DNA from: Polynucleobacter paludilacus
GTDB taxonomy: Bacteria; Pseudomonadota; Gammaproteobacteria; Burkholderiales; Burkholderiaceae
Direction: 5' to 3'
Assembly: GCF_018687595.1 (NCBI RefSeq)
Contig: NZ_CP061298.1
Span: 1,426,001-1,490,000 of the forward strand
Length of the DNA stretch: 64,000 nt
Part shown: positions 1 to 8,881 of the stretch, in pieces
How positions within the stretch are numbered: the stretch's first letter is position 1
How the letters are laid out: each line of letters starts with the position of its first letter
Notes under the pieces: model-generated
Told to the model about the DNA's origin: nothing
Seen by the model: the letters and a program-made list of their open reading frames with translations, nothing else
Databases searched by the model: none
Position numbers and translations under genes: made by a program

Positions 1-10
1 CCATCAAAAC

Positions 11-41
11 AAAATGCCTGGTCTTTTGAACCAGGCATTTT
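11..41 (-). terminator. Rho-independent terminator of groS-groL
   Basis: A perfect 12-bp inverted repeat (AAAATGCCTGGT / ACCAGGCATTTT) with a 7-nt loop lies 33 nt beyond the groL stop. Read on the minus strand it is followed by a T-rich tail (TTTTGTTTTG). Position and structure fit an intrinsic terminator ending the chaperonin operon. Confidence 0.85.
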
Positions 42-73
42 GAATTTCAGCAGCTAAGAGCTACAGGGGGAAA

Positions 74-1741
<1,668 letters not shown>

Positions 1742-1753
1742 TTAAATACCGAA

Positions 1754-2044
1754 TTACTTCTGTACAACAGCCATGATGTCTTCTTCGCGCATCACGAGAA
1801 GTTCATCGCCATCGACTTTGACTGTCTGACCCGCATACTTGCCAAATAGGACTCGATCGCCCACTTTGACATCAGGTGCATTGAGTTTTCCACTGTCATC
1901 ACGCTTGCCAGGGCCCACTGCTAAAACTTCGCCTTGGTCTGGTTTTTCAGCAGCAGCATCAGGGATGATGATTCCTGAGGCAGTCTTTGATTCTTGATCT
2001 AAACGCTTAATGATTACGCGATCATGTAAAGGACGCAGATTCAT
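1754..2044 (-). CDS. groS: 10-kDa co-chaperonin GroES
   Basis: It forms the heptameric lid of the GroEL chamber. The 96-residue length and the segments [32 protein letters not shown] and VLFGKYAG (part of the beta-barrel fold; the mobile loop is near residues 17-33) are typical. A strong ribosome-binding site (AGGAGAAGGA) sits just before the ATG at 2044. It is the first gene of the groS-groL operon and is preceded by a promoter and CIRCE element, with a leader of about 110 nt. Confidence 0.98.
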   Translation of the reverse strand: MNLRPLHDRVIIKRLDQESKTASGIIIPDAAAEKPDQGEVLAVGPGKRDDSGKLNAPDVKVGDRVLFGKYAGQTVKVDGDELLVMREEDIMAVVQK

Positions 2045-2150
2045 TCCTTCTCCTAAGTTAGTGGTTGTTAACTAAATAAAAACTATATAAATCAATTATT
2101 TGCAATCTCTACACACAAGTACTTAGCAAAAATTAGGGTTTATCACCCGA

Positions 2151-2177
2151 TTAGCACTCATGTGTTGTGAGTGCTGA
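2151..2177 (-). promoter_or_regulatory. CIRCE operator (HrcA binding site)
   Basis: The arms TTAGCACTC (2151-2159) and GAGTGCTGA (2169-2177) are separated by exactly 9 nt. This matches the CIRCE consensus TTAGCACTC-N9-GAGTGCTAA with one mismatch. It directly abuts the gro -10 box, so HrcA binding would block transcription initiation and also place the repeat at the mRNA 5' end. Control by HrcA is inferred from the family; hrcA is not in this window. Confidence 0.93.
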
Positions 2178-2206
2178 TTATATAGGTCTGACTTCCTATA
2201 TTTCAA
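2177..2206 (-). promoter_or_regulatory. sigma70-type promoter of groS-groL
   Basis: On the minus strand a -35-like TTGAAA (2206-2201) and a perfect -10 TATAAT (2182-2177) are separated by 18 nt. The CIRCE operator follows immediately, overlapping the expected start site. I see no obvious sigma32-type consensus, so heat induction probably comes mainly from HrcA release. Confidence 0.75.
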
Positions 2207-2282
2207 GATCTTGAACCCATAAATTTTGTAAGGATTAATGGCTTTCCTATACTCAATATGGCTGGGGTAGGAAGTTTCCTAC
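2192..2282 (+). promoter_or_regulatory. TTCCTA half-sites, possible operator of the response regulator
   Basis: The region holds CTTCCTA (2192-2198), TTTCCTA (2243-2249) and a head-to-head pair GTAGGAA-GT-TTCCTAC (2267-2282). Bordetella BvgA binds heptads of the TTTCCTA / TTTCTTA kind, often as inverted pairs. The gene cluster just downstream encodes a BvgA-type regulator, so autoregulation is plausible. The sites are seen directly; their function is inferred by analogy. The 2192 site also falls between the -35 and -10 boxes of the divergent gro promoter. Confidence 0.45.
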
Positions 2283-2309
2283 GGATAAATCAGCCTTAAG
2301 CCCTTTCGG

Positions 2310-2351
2310 CTCCAATCCGTCCTGCATAGACTGGACGGTCACAGATTGGAG
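2310..2351 (+). promoter_or_regulatory. Leader hairpin that would bury the ribosome-binding site
   Basis: Outer arms CTCCAAT (2310-2316) and ATTGGAG (2345-2351) and inner arms CCGTCC (2317-2322) and GGACGG (2333-2338) form a 13-bp stem with a 10-nt loop and a one-sided 6-nt bulge (2339-2344). The GGAG Shine-Dalgarno of the following gene (start ATG 2359) is part of the outer stem. Translation could therefore be gated by the RNA fold. There is no T tract, which argues against a terminator. Confidence 0.55.
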
Positions 2352-2358
2352 AATGCTG

Positions 2359-3192
2359 ATGAGCCCGAAATCCCGGCTGTACACCCTTGTAAAAGCATGG
2401 AAGAACAAACCCTTCCAGGAGGTCCGCGATGCTTGCTCGGAGTCTTGGTTAAGTCTAGGCCCCGAGGAAATCGCCGAACAACAATCTTGGTCAAAGCGGC
2501 AGGCGATTAGCCATGAACCGATTTTTAATCTGAAAGGCACAAAACTGACAGGCACTTTATATAGACCCCTTTTGGAAGCGAAGGATCTTCAACTCTTGCG
2601 ACTATTGATGGAGGGCTTAGATACCATCGCTTTTTGGCATCGAAGCGGTCGCTCAATCTCAGGAGTTTTGCCAATTCCGTTTCATACCCTTTCTTCAAAA
2701 AACCATGTAGACGCATTCATTGATCTGATTCTCAATTCTCGACTGCCCGTGGGCTCATTGATTTTAGGCCTACAACATCTTTCTGATACGAAGCTCACAC
2801 CAGATTCTGAGGAAGGCTTATCTCGCATCCGTCGACTTGGTGTCGGCATTCATCTTTTAGATTTCACCGCAACTCCAGAAGAGGTCAATCTGATAGAAAA
2901 ATTTAGGCTTGAAGGTATTCATCTGACATTACCCCATTTTCGCAATCAAGAACTACCCACTCTCCTCATCTCTCAAATTCAAAGTGCTGGCACGAAGATA
3001 TATGCCAGTCATTTGACCCTTGTGCATGATCTTGAAAATGCTAAACGTCTCCAAGCTGATTACTGCTATGGAGGCTTAATGATGCCTCCAGTAAGTCGCC
3101 ATCAAATTTTTCATATTAATGACAGTCGTATTGCCAAAGCCATTTTTTCGCTGCACTCACATAACAACCTCAACCAAAATGGAGACAAATAA
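2359..3192 (+). CDS. Degenerate EAL-domain protein (BvgR-like position)
   Basis: This 277-residue soluble protein has an EAL (cyclic-di-GMP phosphodiesterase) fold recognisable from residue about 50 to 250. Landmarks are an EPIFNL start, a strand like ELEITES (LILGLQHL), the RRLGVGIHLLDF segment, and a YASHLTLVHDLENAKRL segment matching the usual AEGVET...ELG. The catalytic signatures are lost: no EAL triplet, DDFG reads LDFT (residues 167-170), the lysine of the KID motif is Thr190, and the AEG(V)E glutamate is absent. Hydrolysis of c-di-GMP is therefore unlikely; binding or a protein-interaction role is possible. I chose ATG 2359 over the in-frame ATG 2353 because GGAG (2348-2351) is correctly spaced only for 2359. 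The stop overlaps the next start by one base (TAATG), implying translational coupling. Bordetella BvgR is a comparable EAL protein tied to BvgAS; orthology is not proven. Confidence 0.72.
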   Translation: MSPKSRLYTLVKAWKNKPFQEVRDACSESWLSLGPEEIAEQQSWSKRQAISHEPIFNLKGTKLTGTLYRPLLEAKDLQLLRLLMEGLDTIAFWHRSGRSISGVLPIPFHTLSSKNHVDAFIDLILNSRLPVGSLILGLQHLSDTKLTPDSEEGLSRIRRLGVGIHLLDFTATPEEVNLIEKFRLEGIHLTLPHFRNQELPTLLISQIQSAGTKIYASHLTLVHDLENAKRLQADYCYGGLMMPPVSRHQIFHINDSRIAKAIFSLHSHNNLNQNGDK

Positions 3193-3815
3193 TGAGAAAA
3201 CAAGTGATGTTAGTAGATGACCATCCCGCTATGCTGATGGCCCTGAAAAGCATGCTGCAAGACCAATTACTTTTTGAAGTGGTTGGTCAGGCCCAAAATG
3301 GGGAGGAATGCTTACGCTCGATCAAGGAGATGAATCCCAATTTGATCATTCTCGATTTAGATATGCCCAAGACTGATGGTTTTGATGTCATTAGACGTAT
3401 CGGTCTAATGTATCCAGAGGTACGTATTCTCGTGCTCTCAAGCCTGGATGAGTCGGTTTACGGAGGTCGAGTCCGCTCTTTGGGTGCACACGGCTTTGTC
3501 AATAAGACTGCTGGAGCTGACATCATTCTTTCCGCCTGTCTCGCTATTTCTCAAGGCTATAACTTCTTTGCGCATGGTCGAAATGGCAATAGCTCTTTGA
3601 CAGATAACGATAAGTTAGCGCTGATTTCTGATCGCGAATTACAAGTCATGAAGTACCTCGGCAAAGGCAATACTAATCAGCAAATTTCTGACATGCTGCA
3701 TATCAGCAATAAAACTGTGGCTACCTATAAGACGCGGGTCTTTGATAAGTTAGGCATTAATAATATTGCAGACTTAATTTTATTCTGTCGTAACAATCAC
3801 ATTATCGAAAGTTAA
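3192..3815 (+). CDS. LuxR/FixJ-type response regulator, BvgA/EvgA-like
   Basis: This 207-residue transcription factor has an N-terminal receiver domain (about 1-120) with the acidic pair in VDDHP (D9, D10), phosphoacceptor Asp55 in LIILD, Ser83/Ser84 and Lys105. The C-terminal LuxR-type helix-turn-helix (about 145-200) includes SDREL, NQQISDMLHISNKTV and YKTRVFDKL. The recognition-helix segment closely resembles that of BvgA and EvgA (SNKTVSTYKTR). It should be phosphorylated by the hybrid kinase encoded next and bind DNA as a dimer. It sits between the EAL-like gene (1-nt overlap) and the kinase gene, in one operon. The regulon is unknown. Confidence 0.9.
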   Translation: MRKQVMLVDDHPAMLMALKSMLQDQLLFEVVGQAQNGEECLRSIKEMNPNLIILDLDMPKTDGFDVIRRIGLMYPEVRILVLSSLDESVYGGRVRSLGAHGFVNKTAGADIILSACLAISQGYNFFAHGRNGNSSLTDNDKLALISDRELQVMKYLGKGNTNQQISDMLHISNKTVATYKTRVFDKLGINNIADLILFCRNNHIIES

Positions 3816-3822
3816 TTTGGTA

Positions 3823-6315
3823 ATGCATCGATTCATTTTTTTGAGTACGGCATTTGTCTGTCTAACGGCAAGTAACTTTGTGCACTCATTGTCTTTATCT
3901 TCGGAAGAGCAAAAGTGGGTCGATGCACACCCCATCGTACGATTTAGTATTCATGAGAAATATCGGCCTTACCTTAGCTCTGCTACAGACAAGGAGGGTG
4001 AAGGAATATTTAGAGCTCTACTGGATCGTTTAAGCGATCACACCCAACAAGAATTTCATCCGATTTGGCGACATTCTGATGCCGAGATCTTTCATCAGCT
4101 TACCTCTGGCCAAATCCATTTTGTGATTGATCCTCCTAACTTGAATCACAAGCCAGGCCCTGCCTTACTGCTATCTGATCCTGTGTTCTGGGGGCAAGAT
4201 GTACTAGTGGGCTATAAAGGTGCTAACTTAGATGGCCCAAGGAGCAATAGCAAAGTGCTCTATTTTGATCGTGGCTATTCCAAGTTTCGGGATCAAGATT
4301 TAGCCCCAAACACCCCTAGCCCTAACTTAGCGAGATTAAGTGCTTCCCTCATTCAAAGAGAGGTTGAAGCCCTAGTGATGCCGGCCAGACTAGCCACTCA
4401 GCTCCTAAAGAAATGGAATCATCCCGAGATCGGCATCGTTGGGCATTATGGCCACCAACCCTTTCCCTATCGGTTACTGATGGCAGAAAATCATGCGCCC
4501 TTAGATCGGATCATTCAGCGCTTTTTAAACGATCTAGACCCACTTGAATCAGCAAATGACTTTGGCTTACCAAAACTTGCATCAATCGCGACAACTAAAG
4601 AGTCTAGTCATGCCCAATGGCTCTTGACATTGATTTTGCTATTGATCGGAGGGGCTTTTATTTGGGATCTTCAAAAGAAGCGGGCAGCACAAGATTTACT
4701 TGGCCAAACGCTATTGAAAGCGAAAAATATAGCTGAACAGGCTAATGCTGCAAAGTCTTCTTTCTTGGCAACGATGAGCCATGAAATACGAACTCCAATG
4801 AACGCTATTCTGGGCATACAAGAACTGTTACTCAATAATCCGAGTATTCCTCCCAATGAGAAGCTCTTACTCAAAAGCGCTCATAGCTCTGCTCAATCTT
4901 TACTGGGAATCTTGAATCAAGTTTTAGATCTATCAAAAATTGAAGCAGGAAAGCTCAGCCTTAATCCGGTTTCATATGATCTAAAGGCTTTGATTGACGA
5001 TATTCATGCTTCTTTTTCGCCAATTGCAAAAAAGGGAGGCTTAATTCTTCACACTACGGTAGATAAAAGACTTGCAGAAGTGCTAATGGTTGATGGCTTA
5101 CGCTTTAGGCAAATTTTGCAAAATCTCATCAGCAATGCAATCAAATTTACCAAAGAAGGTGAGATCTATTTTTCAGTGAGCGTGCTTGCGGATGATCATG
5201 CCGGTCAGCTCCTGGAATTTAGAGTCATTGATACCGGCATCGGAATGCGTTCTGATGAAATTGAATTAGCCCTTCAAGAATTTGAGCAGCTCTCAGTAAC
5301 GGGTCAAGTAAATCAGAATAGTGCCATACAGGGCAGTGGACTGGGTTTGGCGATCACCAAACGCTTACTAGAGTCAATGGATAGTCACCTCTACTTTGAC
5401 AGCGCACCGGGATTCGGAACCAATGTCCATTTTTCAGTTGCCCTTTCGAGAACAGGGGATGCAGCAGTAAGCCACTCAAGCCATGCGACAGCTCGATCTT
5501 ATGTCACTGAAAGTATTACCGGCCGACAAAAAAACAGGGGACAAAATATTGCTGCTTTAGTGGTGGAAGATCATGCAGCTAGTCGCCAAATTTTATCCCT
5601 CCAACTTGAGGCTCTGGGGTTCAAGGTTTTGGTTTGCGAGTCTGGAACCAAAGCGCTTGATCTCATTGATGAGCATCATTTTGACTTACTGCTGACAGAT
5701 CAGTCTATCCCAGGCATGCAGGGTTCCGAGCTTTCCAGAAAAATCAGGGCCTCAGGCAACACCGATCTGATTATTATTGGGATTACTGCCGATATCTATG
5801 CCCTAGAATCTCGTAGCGTATTCATGAGCGCTGGCATGAATAGCGTCTTAATTAAACCACTTAGCCTTAAGACACTCGAGAGAGAACTGAGGCAATATTT
5901 TTATTTCAATGAAGAATCCTCCAACGATCTGGGCGTTGAATATTCATTCGACAATTTTGGTCCACTTCTTCAAAATGATCCAAACAAAATATTGCTCGTT
6001 CTTGATGAAATTCAAAAGGTTCATGATGAGTCACTAAAGGCACTCCGGAACTCATATTCGAAAGGAAAGCTCTCCCAGAAGGACTTTGAGCAGTTGCTTC
6101 ATAAAATCAAAGGCGGCGCCGCCCTTTTGAATGCAAAACAGTTCATAGCGGATTGCATGATCCTGGAGGCAGACACTCATTTAGAAAGCAGAATTTCAAG
6201 CCTGATTGACTTATTAGAGGAGCAGAATTTACTGATCGAGAGATACAAGAATAGATTAGCGATAGCTCCCAAAAATGAATGTTTTAATGGAATCCAAATT
6301 ACGCCTAGAATCTAG
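3823..6315 (+). CDS. BvgS-like hybrid sensor histidine kinase (VFT-TM-HisKA-HATPase-REC-Hpt)
   Basis: This is a membrane phosphorelay kinase of about 830 residues (numbering here from the in-frame TTG at 3817; ATG 3823 is the likelier start). Order of parts: signal peptide (about 4-25), one periplasmic Venus-flytrap domain of the SBP_bac_3 type (WVDAHPIVRFSIHEKYRPY, 34-52, to about 245), a membrane segment (267-284), a short linker, HisKA with His322 (SHEIRTPMN), an ATPase domain with N box NLISNAIKF (Asn440), DTGIGM and GSGLGLAI, a receiver with Asp628 and Lys680, and a C-terminal Hpt with His762 (LLHKIKGGAAL). This gives a full His-Asp-His-Asp relay ending on the regulator encoded upstream. 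Unlike Bordetella BvgS (two flytrap domains plus PAS), it has one flytrap domain and no PAS. The ligand is unknown. Confidence 0.9.
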   Translation: MHRFIFLSTAFVCLTASNFVHSLSLSSEEQKWVDAHPIVRFSIHEKYRPYLSSATDKEGEGIFRALLDRLSDHTQQEFHPIWRHSDAEIFHQLTSGQIHFVIDPPNLNHKPGPALLLSDPVFWGQDVLVGYKGANLDGPRSNSKVLYFDRGYSKFRDQDLAPNTPSPNLARLSASLIQREVEALVMPARLATQLLKKWNHPEIGIVGHYGHQPFPYRLLMAENHAPLDRIIQRFLNDLDPLESANDFGLPKLASIATTKESSHAQWLLTLILLLIGGAFIWDLQKKRAAQDLLGQTLLKAKNIAEQANAAKSSFLATMSHEIRTPMNAILGIQELLLNNPSIPPNEKLLLKSAHSSAQSLLGILNQVLDLSKIEAGKLSLNPVSYDLKALIDDIHASFSPIAKKGGLILHTTVDKRLAEVLMVDGLRFRQILQNLISNAIKFTKEGEIYFSVSVLADDHAGQLLEFRVIDTGIGMRSDEIELALQEFEQLSVTGQVNQNSAIQGSGLGLAITKRLLESMDSHLYFDSAPGFGTNVHFSVALSRTGDAAVSHSSHATARSYVTESITGRQKNRGQNIAALVVEDHAASRQILSLQLEALGFKVLVCESGTKALDLIDEHHFDLLLTDQSIPGMQGSELSRKIRASGNTDLIIIGITADIYALESRSVFMSAGMNSVLIKPLSLKTLERELRQYFYFNEESSNDLGVEYSFDNFGPLLQNDPNKILLVLDEIQKVHDESLKALRNSYSKGKLSQKDFEQLLHKIKGGAALLNAKQFIADCMILEADTHLESRISSLIDLLEEQNLLIERYKNRLAIAPKNECFNGIQITPRI

Positions 6316-6317
6316 GA

Positions 6318-7841
6318 ATGTCTTTACTTAAGCCACTAAAAATTCTGACTTTATTGCTGGTGTGTCAGCTTGCTCATGCTGCACCAGATCAAATGCTCCA
6401 TTCGCTACCGAAGGCTGTTTTAACTAGCCTAGAAAAGAATCAAATTTCTCCTGAGGCTATGGGGGTTTCAGTTATGGAGATTCTTAAGACGGGGTCAGGA
6501 AAATCTGAAGCGAGAGCAGTCTTAGATTGGAACGCCAGTAAGCCCATGAATCCAGCTTCAACCATGAAGCTCTTAACTACACTCACTAGCTTGGAAGTAT
6601 TGGGTCCAGGTTATCGTTGGCGCACTAATTTATATACTGATGGCCTCATTCGACAAGGTGTTCTCAAAGGCAATCTTTACCTCCAGGGGAGCGGGGATCC
6701 AAAGCTTATACCTGAAGAGTTAGCCAAGATGATGCAAGCATTACAGAATCTTGGCATCCAAAAGATTGATGGCAACCTCATCTTTGATAGAAGCGCTTAC
6801 GCTAAAGACGTTATGGAGCAGCAATCTATTGACGGGGAAGAATCTCGCGCTTACAACGTTTCCCCCGACCCTCTACTCTACTCATTTCGAACCTTATCTT
6901 TCACCTTGAGTAAATCGCGTACGGCAGATTTCATTGATGTTAGCTATACGCCCACCCTATCTCAATTGACCATCAATAATCAACTAAGACTAGTGAATCA
7001 ATCTTGTGATAACTGGAAAAAGAGAATTGCTTTTGACTTGATTGGCAACAATAAGCAGAACATTGGAGAAAAAATACTTACAGCAAACTTTAACGGCTAT
7101 TTCCCCGCTACCTGTACTAATGCTGCTTATAACGTGGTTGCAATCGATGCCAATACTTTTTTAACCAAAGGCTTCTCTGCAGCTTGGGAGCAATCTGGCG
7201 GGACTTGGGCGCAAGCACCCGATGGCGAAGACGGGACAGTACCAGTCTCCGCCAGACCGCTACTGCAATTTGAAGGAATTAAGCTTACAGATGATGTTCA
7301 GGACATCAATAAGTTTTCTAATAACGTCATGGCTAGACAAGTCTTACTGACACTGGCTTTAGAGAAAGTGGGTAAACCCGCGAGTGTCGAGAACGGTGAT
7401 TTAGTCATTCGGAGCTGGCTAAAAAAGATGAATCTACAGTTTCCGGAGCTTGTCATTGAAAACGGGGCTGGTTTATCTAGAAATGAAGCCATCACTCCAG
7501 AACATATGAATCAGCTGTTAGTGCTTGCTCGAAGCCTTCCAACAGGAGATATTTTTTATAACAGTCTACCGATTGCTGGAGTAGATGGCACGATGAGAAA
7601 TCGTTTGTTAGTTCAATTGCGTAAATTTCTTCATCTACAGAAAAAACCGGAAGCTCGAATTAAGACAGGGTCACTCTCTGATGTACGCTCGATATCAGGA
7701 TATGTAGTGAGCAAGTCTGGAAAAATATACGCCGTCACTGCGTTTATTAATGATCCAAATGCCAATAGAGGCATTGAGGCGCAAGATCAGCTGTTGTCTT
7801 GGCTACTAGAGGATGGTCCTGAGCCAAAGCAAGCACGCTGA
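6318..7841 (+). CDS. dacB: D-alanyl-D-alanine carboxypeptidase/endopeptidase, PBP4 family
   Basis: This periplasmic class C penicillin-binding protein trims or cuts peptide cross-links in murein (MEROPS S13). After a signal peptide (about 1-21, ending AHA), the serine-enzyme motifs are complete: SxxK as STMK (Ser81, Lys84), SxN as SNN (Ser334-Asn336) and KTG (449-451). The 507-residue length fits the family, which carries extra domains between the first two motifs. It begins only 2 nt after the hybrid kinase stop with an AGGA site before the ATG, so it is probably co-transcribed with the signalling genes. Its 3' end overlaps the convergent tsaC by 55 bp. Confidence 0.93.
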   Translation: MSLLKPLKILTLLLVCQLAHAAPDQMLHSLPKAVLTSLEKNQISPEAMGVSVMEILKTGSGKSEARAVLDWNASKPMNPASTMKLLTTLTSLEVLGPGYRWRTNLYTDGLIRQGVLKGNLYLQGSGDPKLIPEELAKMMQALQNLGIQKIDGNLIFDRSAYAKDVMEQQSIDGEESRAYNVSPDPLLYSFRTLSFTLSKSRTADFIDVSYTPTLSQLTINNQLRLVNQSCDNWKKRIAFDLIGNNKQNIGEKILTANFNGYFPATCTNAAYNVVAIDANTFLTKGFSAAWEQSGGTWAQAPDGEDGTVPVSARPLLQFEGIKLTDDVQDINKFSNNVMARQVLLTLALEKVGKPASVENGDLVIRSWLKKMNLQFPELVIENGAGLSRNEAITPEHMNQLLVLARSLPTGDIFYNSLPIAGVDGTMRNRLLVQLRKFLHLQKKPEARIKTGSLSDVRSISGYVVSKSGKIYAVTAFINDPNANRGIEAQDQLLSWLLEDGPEPKQAR

Positions 7842-8878
7842 AGCCGGTCTCTAACCCCATCCCACTCCTCGCCTGGGGGTGGCTCCGGTATCAGAATCAA
7901 ATCCCAACCCTGCTCATCTAAGTCCCGCAACGTTCTATACAAACGATTTGCAAAATGGCGTGGATTGCTTGAAATCAGTATCTCTTCTACATCAATCGAG
8001 GGGTGATCTTCTAAACCTAAAGATGATTCTGAATCCCAAACAGCAACTGCAACTCGAGACTTGATGTCGGGGAATTCTGTGAGTGTATCCAGCACCTGTC
8101 CTGAGGAATACATTCTTAAGGGAGTGTTGGGAGCGTAGTGAGCTCGTAAGCTACCCGATACCCTCGGTAAATTTTGGTGCTCGAGATTATTTTGCTCGCC
8201 TGGTCTGACAACCTGAATGCCTGTCTTTGCGAGAATTTCGGAGGGCGTAATGGCGCCGGGCCTCAAGAGCACAGGGGAGCCTTCGGAGGACAAATCCAAA
8301 ATAGTGGATTCAATTCCGACTTCGCAATCCCCTCCATCCAAAATCATCAAATCCAGAGTGTTTTCAAACTCACTTCGCACATCAGCTGCATTTGTTGGCG
8401 AAATTTTTCCGAAACGGTTTGCTGAGGGAGCAACAATACCGCCTTTAAATTTTCTTAATAGAGCTTGTGCAACAGGATGTGCAGGGGCGCGAATTGCGAC
8501 GGTATCTTGACCTCCGGTAACTTCGGTCAAAACACTTTTATCTTTCTTAAAAACCAAAGTCAGGGGGCCTGGCCAAAAGGCATTAACCAAAACCAGCGCT
8601 TGTTCCGATATATCACGTACCCATGGGCTTAGTACCGCACTCCAATCAATTTCGTTTTGATCGAACCGATCTGGTGCAGCAACATGAACGATCAAAGGGT
8701 GGTTTGATGGTCGCCCTTTGGTAGCAAAGATTTTCTTTACCGCCTCAGGGTTTTTGGCATCAGCACCCAAGCCATAGACAGTCTCAGTCGGAAAGGCGAC
8801 TAACCCTCCCTCCCGGAGAGTTTGTGCTGCTTCACTAATCACCACTGAAGATTGAAGTGAGGGAATATTGTTAGGCAT
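7787..8878 (-). CDS. tsaC: L-threonylcarbamoyladenylate synthase, long Sua5 type
   Basis: It makes threonylcarbamoyl-AMP from threonine, bicarbonate and ATP, the first step to t6A37 in ANN-decoding tRNAs. The YrdC domain covers about residues 10-215, with FPTETVYGLGADA, KGRPSNHPL (54-62) and SANRFGKISPT. The remaining 150 residues form the Sua5 C-terminal domain (VRPGEQ, SGSLRAHYAPNTPL), so this is the two-domain Sua5 form (363 residues), not the short TsaC. The gene is last in the pgk-to-tsaC run, 3 nt after purK. Its last 55 bp are also coding for dacB on the other strand. Confidence 0.95.
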   Translation of the reverse strand: MPNNIPSLQSSVVISEAAQTLREGGLVAFPTETVYGLGADAKNPEAVKKIFATKGRPSNHPLIVHVAAPDRFDQNEIDWSAVLSPWVRDISEQALVLVNAFWPGPLTLVFKKDKSVLTEVTGGQDTVAIRAPAHPVAQALLRKFKGGIVAPSANRFGKISPTNAADVRSEFENTLDLMILDGGDCEVGIESTILDLSSEGSPVLLRPGAITPSEILAKTGIQVVRPGEQNNLEHQNLPRVSGSLRAHYAPNTPLRMYSSGQVLDTLTEFPDIKSRVAVAVWDSESSLGLEDHPSIDVEEILISSNPRHFANRLYRTLRDLDEQGWDLILIPEPPPGEEWDGVRDRLQRACFGSGPSSSSQDNS

Positions 8879-8881
8879 TGC

